Source: a virus. Taken from it: a stretch of DNA of 59,313 bases. Shown here in pieces: positions 1 through 9,290 of the stretch; position 1 is the stretch's first letter, and every line of letters begins with the position of its first letter. The notes under the pieces were generated by a model. That model made no database searches, had not been told where the DNA came from, and saw only the letters and a list, made by a program, of their open reading frames with translations. A program made the position numbers and the translations under genes. The DNA is taken from positions 1 to 59,313 of IMG/VR virus record IMGVR_UViG_3300037327_000208. One strand, written 5' to 3'.

Positions 1-234
1 TCAAGTGGTCAATGAGCGAACATGTTGTTCAATAAACGCCCGATATTTTATTTCTAAATTATGTGCGGAATGACAGATTAATTGTGGCTCTTCCTTTATA
101 TGTTCATCCTGAGTACCTATTTTTCTTTGTCGGGCAAAAGAAAGCTTTATTTGGTCAGCAAGGTCACAACATTTTTTATGTTTTTTGCCACTGCCGCAAG
201 GGCATGTTTCGTTTCTTCCAATTTTCATATTCAT
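1..234 (-). CDS. SEC-C metal-binding motif protein (77 aa)
   Basis: The protein begins with a SEC-C motif, [13 protein letters not shown] at residues 11-23, the zinc-binding motif first seen at the C-terminus of SecA. After it comes about 50 residues of charged, unremarkable sequence. Small proteins with an N-terminal SEC-C motif are common in bacteria and phages and have no single function. The gene sits just upstream of the window edge, in the same direction as the gpA-like gene and about 40 bp beyond that gene's stop, so the two may share a transcript. The start ATG at 234 is preceded by an A-rich, weakly purine-rich stretch. The fold is clear but the function is unknown. Confidence 0.75.
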   Translation of the reverse strand: MNMKIGRNETCPCGSGKKHKKCCDLADQIKLSFARQRKIGTQDEHIKEEPQLICHSAHNLEIKYRAFIEQHVRSLTT

Positions 235-271
235 CCTAATTTTTAAGTTTTAAATTGTACCGTACAGTTAT

Positions 272-1729
272 TTACACAAGTCCAAGAAAACCACCTGATG
301 AAGGTTGCTCATTCGCGTCGTCCCGCGCGAGTGAGCAACCTTCATCAGGTGGTGACGGTTTTAAGATCCAGAGTTTGCGTTTGATAGGGACGAAATTATT
401 TCCAACTTTGAACCCTGTAATTTTGGGAGGTAAGGATTCTCCATAACGACCTGTGCGGAAGACTAGTTCACCAGTTTCATAATCTATGTCGCTTTCAGGT
501 AGGTCATACTCAAGGTGAATAGGGCGCTCTAGGCGAGTTTTATTGATACCACCCATGAGCAGGACGTAAGCAGCCCAATCGGATGCATCGGCGACTTTAC
601 GACAAGCTTCTAGTTCTTGATTATCTTGTGCTTCTGCTCGACGAAGTTGACGCCATAGCGTGACACTTGGCCCTCCGATAAACTGAAACTGACGAATACC
701 ATTTAGGTTTGCCCAGGCTGTTATCCGCTGGGCTGATGATTTAGCTTCATTACCGTATGAGTCAGTTTTGATAAACTCACCGTCAATATTTTTAGCGACA
801 TACTTAGCTATATATCCAGCCGCATCACCTTTAGTTGGATCAATAGGCACACACTTATATCGGTGCTTTTCAGCACCTGCCTCTTCGCCATTTTCCAGCA
901 TTGCATAGTGTTGAATAATCTCTCTAGATTGCCCTCGGTGTTCTGGGGACGTAAATAGCAATAAATGCCAATGTGGTGTTGCATCATGATGAGGCTCACT
1001 AACACGTATGCCGTATATTTTTATTTGTTCCCTTTCTAGCTTTGCACGAATACGAGCCCATACATTGCAGAGGTAGTCGTTTGCTTGTTTTGAGGTTGTG
1101 TTGTCGTATTTAGAATTTTTAATTCCAGTGGTGCTGTGTGAGTGCATTTTTGAAGGTGTAGTGATGGTATAAAAATCACCTAAATCACCATTGAATTTTG
1201 CTACTTCTTCAAAGCCTCTTATACGAGTCATCATTTCACATCTACGAATTGTTGGATTGGACACATTGGTCTTTGCGACTTCAGCAAGGGAAAATGTTTG
1301 GCCGTCTTCGTTTTCAGTAAATGTGTTTTCGAGATACTCCTGAGATTGTTCTTTATGCCAAATCCAATTGTCGCGTGCAGCGTCACTGCAATAGATACCT
1401 TTGGATTTGTTAATAATGCCAGTCATACGTCTGACTTGCTCTATCGCTCTGGTTGAAGCTATACGTATACGCTTAAGCCAATAGTCTTCGCAGCAAAGTT
1501 TATTGAGGTTTACATTAATGTCTGTTGTTTTTGGTGGGCCGAGTCTGTAGCGATACATTAGCTGATTAGCCAGCTTATGGGCTAGTCGCTCAGGAAATGT
1601 GCGTCTAAATCGAGCATATATTTTCGATTTCTCCTCTGTAAAGAGATCATGGTTTTGACTATCTACTAGATTGAGGTCGTTAATTTGTGTGTGTTTTTCT
1701 ATATCTAGTAAGAACAAATTAGCTTGCAC
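272..1729 (-). CDS. P2 gpA-type rolling-circle replication endonuclease, 5'-truncated
   Basis: This 485-aa protein matches the core of phage P2 gpA, the endonuclease that nicks the origin and covalently joins the DNA end to start rolling-circle replication. The family landmarks are present in order: SNPTIRR and a following GDLGDFYTIT block, the HUH-like segment EPHHDATPHWHLLLF (about residues 245-259), and the paired catalytic tyrosines in GYIAKY (Tyr306 and Tyr310). P2 gpA has about 760 residues, so this copy is short at both ends. The only available start is GTG at 1727-1729, yet the frame stays open upstream to a stop at 2038-2040 and still reads like gpA. No ATG, GTG or TTG lies in that stretch. 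I infer that the 5' end was lost at the att junction and the gene is probably inactive. The last 28 or so residues come from an inserted palindrome. Confidence 0.85.
   Translation of the reverse strand: MQANLFLLDIEKHTQINDLNLVDSQNHDLFTEEKSKIYARFRRTFPERLAHKLANQLMYRYRLGPPKTTDINVNLNKLCCEDYWLKRIRIASTRAIEQVRRMTGIINKSKGIYCSDAARDNWIWHKEQSQEYLENTFTENEDGQTFSLAEVAKTNVSNPTIRRCEMMTRIRGFEEVAKFNGDLGDFYTITTPSKMHSHSTTGIKNSKYDNTTSKQANDYLCNVWARIRAKLEREQIKIYGIRVSEPHHDATPHWHLLLFTSPEHRGQSREIIQHYAMLENGEEAGAEKHRYKCVPIDPTKGDAAGYIAKYVAKNIDGEFIKTDSYGNEAKSSAQRITAWANLNGIRQFQFIGGPSVTLWRQLRRAEAQDNQELEACRKVADASDWAAYVLLMGGINKTRLERPIHLEYDLPESDIDYETGELVFRTGRYGESLPPKITGFKVGNNFVPIKRKLWILKPSPPDEGCSLARDDANEQPSSGGFLGLV
290..353. 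repeat. 29-bp near-perfect inverted repeat in the gpA 3' end
   Basis: Positions 290-318 and 325-353 pair over 29 bp around a 6-nt loop. Only two positions are not Watson-Crick (312/331 and 318/325), and both would be G-U pairs if the plus strand were transcribed. The repeat supplies the last codons of the gpA-like gene and leads into its stop. It looks like an inserted palindromic unit such as a REP- or MITE-like element, or a strong terminator hairpin. No second copy occurs in the window. Confidence 0.8.
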
Positions 1730-1982
1730 ATAATCTGTTCGATTATTTATTCTTACGTATTCGTGAGCAACTTCATTACATACAGGTAAGTGGTTATCGA
1801 AGAATTTGGCGCGGAATTTATGACATTCTTTTGTACCAATGCCTTGAGTAATTCTGTCGGAATAGGTGACAGTCTCGCGACATTCATTGCCATATTTAAG
1901 ACATTCCGAGGACTTATTAGGACTTTTATAGACCCATAGATGTGAAAGTGGATTGTGGCTGAAAGCCTTGGTAGGAAGGGGG

Positions 1983-2014
1983 TTTAACGGTCTAGACTGG
2001 TCTAGACCGTTAAA
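1983..2014. terminator. 15-bp perfect inverted repeat beside the left att copy
   Basis: Arms at 1983-1997 and 2000-2014 are perfectly complementary with a 2-bp spacer, and A/T runs flank both sides. It lies 5 bp from the ssrA-derived att copy. Read leftward it resembles a terminator that would replace the natural ssrA terminator after integration. A protein-binding palindrome is the alternative. Confidence 0.5.
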
Positions 2015-2019
2015 AGTTT

Positions 2020-2036
2020 TGGTGGAGCTGGCGGGA
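2020..2036. other. att copy (ssrA 3' end, 17 bp), left end of island
   Basis: The 17 bases are identical to the last 17 nt of the ssrA gene, including the CCA end, on the same strand as in the intact gene. The match stops where the other two copies continue for 28 bp. This marks the left boundary of the P4-like island and the right boundary of the older element. Confidence 0.8.
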
Positions 2037-2093
2037 ACTTAACTAAATACTTATAGCACTGAAATTTATATATAAAGTATTTAAAAATAAAAT

Positions 2094-2118
2094 TTGTCCC
2101 ACTACTTGTCCCACTAAA
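2094..2118. other. Putative integrase arm-type sites, left end
   Basis: Two direct copies of TGTCCCACTA lie at 2095-2104 and 2107-2118, the second extended by AA. The same word occurs near the island's right end (18371-18383), along with the variant TGTACCACTAAAA. Repeats shared by both ends beside an integrase gene are what arm-type binding sites look like. Binding itself is inferred. The rest of the 390-bp stretch from 2037 to 2425 is AT-rich and holds no gene that I can see. Confidence 0.55.
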
Positions 2119-2425
2119 ATAAAAAGTCATTAGGTTTACACTGCGTTTATAAATCTTCAGTTAACATCTTCATAAAAGTGGCGCAAAACTTATTTAACTT
2201 TGTTCTGACCTTAATACTTATTCTATTGTTACCTTCAAAATGCAATTGAGAATGGGCTGCGAGTCTTGCTAGACGATGGGCAGCTATTTTTCAACGAATT
2301 TGGTTAAAGAAACCGACGTTTCGGATTGTTATAGCCTTTGCAGCATTCACTCGCTAAGATAACTTATTGGAAAATTCATTTGTAAAAGATAACATGCAGT
2401 TAGTGCTTAGATTTCTTAGGTTCAA

Positions 2426-4897
2426 ATGGAACTGAAGTTAGAAAAAAGGAACTGGATCTTGCCGCTAATTAATAAAAAAGCATTAAGCGAAACAGACATT
2501 ATCACCAAATACATCATGCCAGCGATACAGAGTGCTGGTTGGGATGTGATGAAACAAATTCGCCAAGAAGTTAAACTACGTGACGGTAAGGTTATTGTAC
2601 GTGGCCCTGTAGGCATGCGTACAACGGTTAAGTCGGCTGACATTGTGCTTTACCATAAACCTAATATGCCCTTGGCCGTTATTGAAGCTAAGGCTAATAA
2701 ACACGAAATAGGCAAGGGCATGCAGCAAGGGCTAGATTATGCTCGCTTGCTTGAAGTGCCATTTATCTTTGCATCTAATGGAGACGGTTTTATTTTCCAT
2801 GACAAAACCAATCCTGCTCAACTTGAATCACACATCCAACTATCTGATTTTCCGACGCCAGTACAGCTATGGCAAAAATACTGTGCTTATCGTGGTTTTA
2901 AAGACGCACAACTACCACTAATTACCCAAGACTATCATGATGATGGCAGCGGCAAAGCGCCACGTTACTATCAATTACAAGCAGTAAACAAAACCATCGA
3001 AGCTGTATCTCAAGGCAAAAACCGTATGTTGTTGGTTATGGCGACCGGTACTGGTAAAACCTATACCGCCTTTCAAATTATTTGGCGTCTATGGAAGGCA
3101 CGCCAGAAAAAGCGCATTTTGTTTTTAGCTGATAGAAATATATTAGTGGACCAAACCCGCATTAACGACTTTCAACCTTTTGGTCAAGCAATGACTAAAG
3201 TAAAAGGCCGCAAAGTTGATCCCGCTTATGAAATTCACTTGGCATTGTACCAAGCATTAACAGGTCCAGAAGAAAGCCAAAAAGCGTTTAAACAAGTCGA
3301 TAAAGACTTCTTTGACTTAATCATTATTGACGAGTGCCATCGAGGCAGTGCCGCAGACGATAGCGCCTGGCGTGAGATACTTGAATACTTTAGCTCAGCT
3401 ACGCAAATAGGGCTAACCGCCACGCCTAAAGAAACGGAAGAAGTATCAAACATAGATTACTTCGGCGAACCGACTTATACCTATTCATTAAAAGAAGGTA
3501 TCGAAGACGGTTTCTTAGCACCTTACAAAGTGGTACGTGTAGATCTTGATATTGATGCCCAAGGTTGGCGACCAGAAAACGGTCAAGTAGACGATAACGG
3601 CGAACTCATTGAAGACCGTATCTACAATATAAAGGACTTTGACCGCACCATAGTCATTAACAACCGCACAGAACTAGTTGCACAAACCATTACCAGCTAT
3701 TTGCAACGTACCGACCCAATGGCTAAAACCATCGTCTTTTGTAATGACATTGACCATGCAGACCGTATGCGCCGTGCGTTAGTAAACCTAAACCCAGAAC
3801 AAGTCGCTAAAAACGAAAAGTACGTGATGAAAATCACCGGCGATGATGAAATAGGCAAAGCCCAGTTAGACAACTTTATCAATCCCAAAAAAGCCTATCC
3901 GGTTATTGCGACAACTTCAGAGTTAATGTCTACAGGAGTAGATGCTAAAACCTGTAAATTAGTCGTGCTTGATCAAAACATACAGTCGATGACCAAGTTT
4001 AAACAAATCATCGGTCGTGGTACTCGCATCGATGAAAAGTTTGGCAAACTATGGTTTACCATTCTTGATTTCAAAAAGGCGACTGAACTGTTTGCAGACG
4101 AACGTTTTGACGGTGTGCCTGAAAAAATCATGGTCACAAAACCAGATGACATTATCGAAGATGAAGACGGTAGTTTTATTGACGAGTTAACGGGCATCGA
4201 TATTGATAACGATGCCGATACACCTGACGGTATTACTGAACCTGAAGAAGGTTACGATACCGGCACTGGCGAAGGCTTAGGTGAAATTGATTGTGACTGG
4301 GGAGACGATGAAGAAGAAAAACGCTTTATTAAATTCAGAGTTTCCGGTGTCAATGTTAAAAAAATGGCAGAGCGTGTTCAATATTACGATAGTGATGGAA
4401 AACTTGTTACCGAATCATTTAAAGACTACACCCGCAAAACCATTCAAAAGCAGTTTACCTCGCTTGATGACTTTACACGAAAGTGGAACGCCGCCGAGCG
4501 TAAACAAACCATTATTGATGAACTAGCCAACCAAGGTGTTATTTGGCAAGCACTAGAAGAAGACATAAGCAAAGACATCGACCCGTTCGACCTTATTTGT
4601 CATGTGGCCTTCGACCAACCACCATTAACGCGACAAGAGCGTGTTAAGAACGTTAAAAAACGTAACTACTTTACTAAGTACTCAGAAAAGGCACAAACAG
4701 TACTAAACGCTTTGCTCGATAAATATGCCGATGCAGGTGTAACAGAAATTGAAAGTATTCATGTGCTTAAAGTCCAACCGTTTAATCAAATGGGCAAGCC
4801 AATGGAGATAGCAAAGCAAGCCTTTGGTAACAGAAGTGGATATGATCAAGCCATTACCGACTTAGAAACCGAGTTGTATTCTAACAAGGTGGGTTAA
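2426..4897 (+). CDS. hsdR: Type I restriction enzyme, R (endonuclease/translocase) subunit
   Basis: This is an 823-aa HsdR of EcoEI type, the subunit that translocates DNA with ATP and cuts it far from the recognition site. An N-terminal PD-(D/E)XK nuclease is visible at about residues 70-110 (ADIVLYH, then VIEAKA). The helicase follows: Walker A GTGTGKT near residue 207, the DECH box near 300, GLTATPKE near 330, and the C-terminal motif QIIGRGTR near 530. An acidic linker follows, then a C-terminal domain that should bind the methylase complex. It opens an operon: its stop overlaps the next ATG by one base. The start at 2426 is the first in-frame ATG and has only a weak ribosome site. Confidence 0.95.
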   Translation: MELKLEKRNWILPLINKKALSETDIITKYIMPAIQSAGWDVMKQIRQEVKLRDGKVIVRGPVGMRTTVKSADIVLYHKPNMPLAVIEAKANKHEIGKGMQQGLDYARLLEVPFIFASNGDGFIFHDKTNPAQLESHIQLSDFPTPVQLWQKYCAYRGFKDAQLPLITQDYHDDGSGKAPRYYQLQAVNKTIEAVSQGKNRMLLVMATGTGKTYTAFQIIWRLWKARQKKRILFLADRNILVDQTRINDFQPFGQAMTKVKGRKVDPAYEIHLALYQALTGPEESQKAFKQVDKDFFDLIIIDECHRGSAADDSAWREILEYFSSATQIGLTATPKETEEVSNIDYFGEPTYTYSLKEGIEDGFLAPYKVVRVDLDIDAQGWRPENGQVDDNGELIEDRIYNIKDFDRTIVINNRTELVAQTITSYLQRTDPMAKTIVFCNDIDHADRMRRALVNLNPEQVAKNEKYVMKITGDDEIGKAQLDNFINPKKAYPVIATTSELMSTGVDAKTCKLVVLDQNIQSMTKFKQIIGRGTRIDEKFGKLWFTILDFKKATELFADERFDGVPEKIMVTKPDDIIEDEDGSFIDELTGIDIDNDADTPDGITEPEEGYDTGTGEGLGEIDCDWGDDEEEKRFIKFRVSGVNVKKMAERVQYYDSDGKLVTESFKDYTRKTIQKQFTSLDDFTRKWNAAERKQTIIDELANQGVIWQALEEDISKDIDPFDLICHVAFDQPPLTRQERVKNVKKRNYFTKYSEKAQTVLNALLDKYADAGVTEIESIHVLKVQPFNQMGKPMEIAKQAFGNRSGYDQAITDLETELYSNKVG

Positions 4898-5364
4898 TGA
4901 CACCATCACAAGCTAGAAATGCCATTAAACGCAGCTTAAAAGTGTTAATCGATCCCAAAATATCCAAAGCGGATAAAACCACTATATGGCAATATTTTGA
5001 AAACAGCTGTGCTTATTGTGGCTTTGGGTTAAACCCTAATGAGCATAAAGCACATATTGACCATGTTATACCTGAATCAGAGGGAGGCAGTAACCGCCTT
5101 TGTAATCTTATTCTATCGTGCTCAACATGTAATGGTGATGAAAAGCGTGACATGCCTTGGCAAGACTTCTTAGCCACTAAATATGATGTTAAATCTAAAA
5201 AATATAAACAACGATACGACAAAATAACGGCATGGTTCGAGCTACAACAAGGCTCACCAACAATAACAAACGAACAACAAGCACAGTTAAAAAGTGCTTT
5301 TGATGAAATAAATGCTAGCTACTCAAAAGTAGTGGAGCAAATTAAACAAACAAATTCAAAATAG
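4897..5364 (+). CDS. HNH endonuclease embedded in the hsd operon
   Basis: This 155-aa protein carries a compact HNH nuclease. Zinc-binding pairs C38-x2-C41 and C75-x2-C78 flank the catalytic segment H53-I-D-H56-V-I-P and the later N70-L. The C-terminal third is helical and charged. HNH domains cut DNA with a metal ion and occur in restriction enzymes, homing nucleases and toxins. The gene overlaps the hsdR stop by one base (TAATG) and ends 8 bp before hsdM, so it is almost certainly translated with them. An HNH gene between hsdR and hsdM is not the standard type I layout. It may add a second nuclease activity or be a fixed passenger. Confidence 0.85.
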   Translation: MTPSQARNAIKRSLKVLIDPKISKADKTTIWQYFENSCAYCGFGLNPNEHKAHIDHVIPESEGGSNRLCNLILSCSTCNGDEKRDMPWQDFLATKYDVKSKKYKQRYDKITAWFELQQGSPTITNEQQAQLKSAFDEINASYSKVVEQIKQTNSK

Positions 5365-5372
5365 AGAAGTCG

Positions 5373-6839
5373 ATGTCAGTCAGTTCAGTGATCAAATCAA
5401 TCCAAGATATTATGCGTAAAGATGCCGGTGTAGACGGTGATGCTCAAAGACTAGGGCAAATGTCTTGGTTACTTTTCCTAAAAATATTTGATGCACAAGA
5501 AGAAGCCTTAGAGTTTGAACAAACCAACTACCAATGCCCATTACCTGAGCAATACTTATGGCGCAACTGGGCTGCTGATAACGAAGGTATAACAGGTGAC
5601 GAATTACTTGAGTTCGTTAACGACCAGTTATTTACCGACCTTAAAAACCTAACGGCACCCATTAATTTAAACCCACGTGGTTATGTAGTACGCGAAGCCT
5701 TTAGTGATGCCTTTAACTACATGAAAAACGGCACGCTCCTGCGCCAAGTCATTAACAAGCTCAACGAAATTGACTTTACCGACTCAGAAGAGCGCCACTT
5801 GTTTGGTGATTTATACGAGCAAATACTAAAAGACTTACAAAGCGCAGGCAACGCTGGCGAATTTTATACGCCGCGTGCCGTTACTCGTTTTATGGTTAAC
5901 CGTATTGACCCTAAATTGGGCGAAAGTATTATGGACCCTGCCTGTGGTACAGGGGGCTTTTTAGCGTGTTCATTCGACCATGTAAAAGACAATTACGTGA
6001 AAACAGCGGCAGACCACCAAACCCTACAAAAGCAAATTCACGGTGTTGAGAAAAAACAATTACCGCATTTGTTATGTACCACTAATATGTTGTTGCATGG
6101 CATTGAAGTACCCGTACAAGTTAAGCACGGAAATACCTTAAACAAACCCCTTTCAAGTTGGGATGACGAGTTAGACGTTATTATCACCAACCCTCCATTT
6201 GGTGGCACAGAAGAAGACGGTATTGAAAAGAATTTCCCAACCGAATATCGCACCCGTGAAACGGCTGATTTGTTCTTACAACTTATTATTGAAATACTTA
6301 AAAAAGACGGCCGTGCGGCAGTCGTATTACCTGACGGCACATTATTTGGTGAGGGTGTTAAAACCAAAATCAAAAAGCTATTAACCGAAGAATGTAACTT
6401 ACACACTATTGTGCGTTTACCTAATGGTGTATTTGCACCGTATACCAGTATTAAAACTAACATACTGTTTTTCACTAAGGGCAAACCAACCGAAAAAGTA
6501 TGGTACTACGAGCATCCGTACCCAGCGGGCGTTAAAAGCTACAACAAAACCAAACCAATGAAGTTTGAAGAGTTTCAAACAGAAATCGACTGGTGGGGCA
6601 ATGAAGGTGACGGCTTTGCTTCACGAGTAGAGAACGAACAAGCATGGCAAGTAAGCATTGACGATATTATTGGGCGTAACTTTAATCTTGATATTAAAAA
6701 TCCGCATGTAGGTGAGATCATCAGTCATGATCCGCAAGAACTATTAACTGATTACGCTAAACAGCAAAACGATATTCAAGTATTACGTGATCAACTTAAA
6801 GGTATTTTGTCTGCTGCACTTGTTAGTGATGGTAAATAA
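5373..6839 (+). CDS. hsdM: Type I restriction enzyme, M (adenine methylase) subunit
   Basis: The 488-aa HsdM transfers a methyl group from S-adenosylmethionine to adenine N6 within the HsdS-defined site, and with HsdS it also forms the platform for HsdR. The N-terminal helical domain contains LRKD-like IMRKDAGVDGDAQRLGQMSWLLFLK. The SAM-binding motif DPACGTGGF is near residue 188 and the catalytic NPPF near residue 273. The length is normal for the family. The gene follows the HNH gene after 8 bp and runs 2 bp before hsdS. It shares with the gene at 8697 a short AAG/AGG-TCGATG start context. Confidence 0.96.
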   Translation: MSVSSVIKSIQDIMRKDAGVDGDAQRLGQMSWLLFLKIFDAQEEALEFEQTNYQCPLPEQYLWRNWAADNEGITGDELLEFVNDQLFTDLKNLTAPINLNPRGYVVREAFSDAFNYMKNGTLLRQVINKLNEIDFTDSEERHLFGDLYEQILKDLQSAGNAGEFYTPRAVTRFMVNRIDPKLGESIMDPACGTGGFLACSFDHVKDNYVKTAADHQTLQKQIHGVEKKQLPHLLCTTNMLLHGIEVPVQVKHGNTLNKPLSSWDDELDVIITNPPFGGTEEDGIEKNFPTEYRTRETADLFLQLIIEILKKDGRAAVVLPDGTLFGEGVKTKIKKLLTEECNLHTIVRLPNGVFAPYTSIKTNILFFTKGKPTEKVWYYEHPYPAGVKSYNKTKPMKFEEFQTEIDWWGNEGDGFASRVENEQAWQVSIDDIIGRNFNLDIKNPHVGEIISHDPQELLTDYAKQQNDIQVLRDQLKGILSAALVSDGK

Positions 6840-6841
6840 TA

Positions 6842-8692
6842 ATGACAGATATAAATAACCTAATTACTGACAATATTGATGTTTGGACAAGTGCCATTAA
6901 AAAGCGGAACTCTCAAGGGCGTGGATCAAGTAAAAAGACTGAATTACCGGGTATCAAAAAGCTTCGTGAATTAATTTTAGAACTTGCTGTGCGTGGTAAG
7001 TTAGTACCACAAAACTCAGATGATGAACCGGCTAGTGTTTTGCTTGAAAAAATAATAGAAGAAAAAGCACAAGTTCTCACTGATAAAAAAATTAGAAAGC
7101 AAAAGCCATTGCCTGCTATTACTGATAAAGATAAACCATTTGAAGTACCTAAAAACTGGGAGTGGCTTAGATTAGGTAACGCAGGTGTTGGCTCAACAGG
7201 AAAAACCCCTAGTACAAGAAATGCGGAATACTTTGGTGGTAATATCCAATTCATTGGTCCGGGGAATATAACCCCCTTAGGTCAGTTACTTAAAGCAGAT
7301 AAATTTTTAACAGAGTTAGGTGTAGAACAAAGCTCTACCGCTTTAGCTGGTGACTTATTGATGGTCTGTATTGGAGGGTCAATCGGGAAAAACACTATTG
7401 CTGAAGAACGCATTGCTTTTAATCAACAAATAAATGTAATGCAACCAATTGAATTGTTATCTAAATTTTTGAAGCATACTGTTTCAACGCATACTTTTTA
7501 TATGTCCGTTTTAGAGGCATCTACAGGGTCAGCAACACCAATAATTAATAGAAGTAAATGGGAAGAGTTATTGATTCCTGTTGCACCACTAGCAGAACAA
7601 CACCGCATCGTCGCGAAAGTCGATGAATTGATGGCTTTGTGTGACGAGCTAGAGCAACAAACTGAGCAAAGTTTTAGCGCCCACCAAACCTTAGTTGAAG
7701 TATTGCTTGGCTCTTTATTTAACAACGCTGAAGGCTCTCTTACCGCTAGTGACAATACAGAAGCTTTGGCCGCCATGGATGGTGGAAATGAAGGAAATGA
7801 AGGAGCCTTCACTAATAAAGAAGGCTTCCAAACAAGTTGGCAACGTATCGCCAAACACTTCGATGTACTGTTCACCAACGAACACAGCATAGAACAACTA
7901 AAACAAACCATCTTACAGCTAGCCGTCATGGGCAAACTCGTCCCACAAGACCCAAGCGACGAACCCGCAAGCGTATTACTTGAAAAAATCGCCGAAGAAA
8001 AAGCCCAATTCATTACTAATAAAAGACAAAAACAAAAGCCACTTCCAGCAATAACTGATGAAGAAAAATCGTTTGATCTGCCTAATGGTTGGGAGTGGGG
8101 GAGAGTTGGTGACCTTCTCTCGTTGAAAAATGGTTACGCTTTTAAAAGTAAGCATTTTGTTGAAAATAAAAGTGAATACATTTTAGCAACTCCAGGAAAT
8201 TTTTATGAAGAAGGCGGCTTTCGACATCGAGGAGAAAAAACTAAATATTATGACGGCCCAATTTATTCAGAATTTGTATTTGAACCAGGTGATTTAATCA
8301 TACCAATGACCGAACAAGCCGCAGGCCTTTTAGGAAGCGCAGCATTTGTACCAAAAGACCAAAATAAATATTTGCATAACCAACGGTTAGGAAAATTATC
8401 ACCATATAGCAATTTTACTAATTTAGAGTTTATTTATTTATTTTTTAATAGCTCCTTTTTAAGAGAAGAATTAGCTAGAACGTGTACCGGCATGAAAGTT
8501 CGGCATACATCACCCGATCGGATTCTAACAGTACTAATTCCAGTAATGTCACCCAAAGAACAGGTAAGAATTGTCGCTAAAGTCTATGAACTAATGGCCT
8601 TGTGTGAGCAACTTAAAGCCCGTCTAGTTGATAGCCAAACTACTCAACTCCACCTTGCCGATGCCGTTGTAGAAGAAGCCTTAACTAGGTAG
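6842..8692 (+). CDS. hsdS: Type I restriction enzyme, S (specificity) subunit
   Basis: This 616-aa protein has the two-fold repeated HsdS design. Two target-recognition domains (about residues 100-255 and 390-580) are each preceded by a related conserved helix. The helices share the words LAV-GKLVPQ and DEPASVLLEKI and start near residues 45 and 355. The copies end in matching RIVAKV-ELMALC segments. The domains read the two halves of a bipartite DNA site and the helices set the spacing. The length is above the usual 400-450 residues because the protein has an N-terminal extension and a long central linker. It completes the methylase with the HsdM encoded just upstream. Confidence 0.95.
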   Translation: MTDINNLITDNIDVWTSAIKKRNSQGRGSSKKTELPGIKKLRELILELAVRGKLVPQNSDDEPASVLLEKIIEEKAQVLTDKKIRKQKPLPAITDKDKPFEVPKNWEWLRLGNAGVGSTGKTPSTRNAEYFGGNIQFIGPGNITPLGQLLKADKFLTELGVEQSSTALAGDLLMVCIGGSIGKNTIAEERIAFNQQINVMQPIELLSKFLKHTVSTHTFYMSVLEASTGSATPIINRSKWEELLIPVAPLAEQHRIVAKVDELMALCDELEQQTEQSFSAHQTLVEVLLGSLFNNAEGSLTASDNTEALAAMDGGNEGNEGAFTNKEGFQTSWQRIAKHFDVLFTNEHSIEQLKQTILQLAVMGKLVPQDPSDEPASVLLEKIAEEKAQFITNKRQKQKPLPAITDEEKSFDLPNGWEWGRVGDLLSLKNGYAFKSKHFVENKSEYILATPGNFYEEGGFRHRGEKTKYYDGPIYSEFVFEPGDLIIPMTEQAAGLLGSAAFVPKDQNKYLHNQRLGKLSPYSNFTNLEFIYLFFNSSFLREELARTCTGMKVRHTSPDRILTVLIPVMSPKEQVRIVAKVYELMALCEQLKARLVDSQTTQLHLADAVVEEALTR

Positions 8693-8696
8693 GTCG

Positions 8697-9080
8697 ATGT
8701 TAATATCTGAAGCTTTTGAAGCCTACGGTGCGACGTTGAATAACATCCAATGGTCTATTTCTGCTTTCAATGATCAAGGCGAATTAGTCGTGAGTCTATG
8801 GGAACATTATTTTGAAAGACGTGTTAAGGGATCTTTAACTTACGTAGATAAAGTTACTCGTTGGTCTGGTAATGGTAATGCTGCTTTTAGAAAACACTTA
8901 CCGTTAGCTTGTGAAGAAGGTCGATTAGTACGTGCCGTGATAGCTAAAAGTGCTAACCCTAATGTGATTGATGCCGGCGGCGCAGGGGCAAATTTAGGTA
9001 ATGCTTTTTCAATCAAAAAAGACTGGGTTGGCAAAGTTATACGTTGGGATGGTGATAACTTTGAGATAGAGTTCAAGTAA
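8697..9080 (+). CDS. Unknown protein encoded directly after hsdS
   Basis: I do not recognise this 127-aa protein. It is soluble, has no signal peptide or membrane segment, and mixes short beta-like segments with aromatic residues (NNIQWSISAF, VVSLWEHYF, KVIRWDGDNFEIEF). It begins 4 bp after the hsdS stop with a good GGTAGG ribosome site, so it belongs to the restriction operon. An accessory or anti-nuclease role would fit the position, but nothing in the sequence shows it. Confidence 0.75.
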   Translation: MLISEAFEAYGATLNNIQWSISAFNDQGELVVSLWEHYFERRVKGSLTYVDKVTRWSGNGNAAFRKHLPLACEEGRLVRAVIAKSANPNVIDAGGAGANLGNAFSIKKDWVGKVIRWDGDNFEIEFK

Positions 9081-9103
9081 TTTAATCACATAAGGAATAA
9101 GTA

Positions 9104-9196
9104 ATGACAGTTTACGAACAGCATAAAGTTTGCCTCAACGAAACTCAAACTATAGAACCTCCTTTAACCAATGAAATGTCAGAGCAGAGTTTATGA
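9104..9196 (+). CDS. Possible 30-aa peptide gene
   Basis: A short frame starts with ATG after a clear AAGGAATAAG ribosome site and ends in an ATGA overlap with another short frame (9193-9318). The second short frame in turn overlaps the start of the HEPN-like gene. This is either a small leader peptide or the shifted 5' part of a longer gene. Support is limited to the ribosome site and the coupling. Confidence 0.3.
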   Translation: MTVYEQHKVCLNETQTIEPPLTNEMSEQSL

Positions 9197-9290
9197 AAGC
9201 AAAAGTCTTCCGACCTGGCATCGATAAGCTGTCCGAAATGACGGCAACGCTACACCCACTAGTTACTACTATCCTGAATATAACCCTGAT

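Larger units (their letters stand above)
1..2019. mobile_element. Right end of an older ssrA-linked element
   Basis: This stretch carries a P2 gpA-type replication gene and ends at a 17-bp copy of the ssrA 3' end at 2020-2036. Both facts indicate a phage or satellite remnant that entered the same site before the neighbouring island. Its left boundary lies outside the window, so the size and completeness of the element cannot be judged. Confidence 0.55.
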
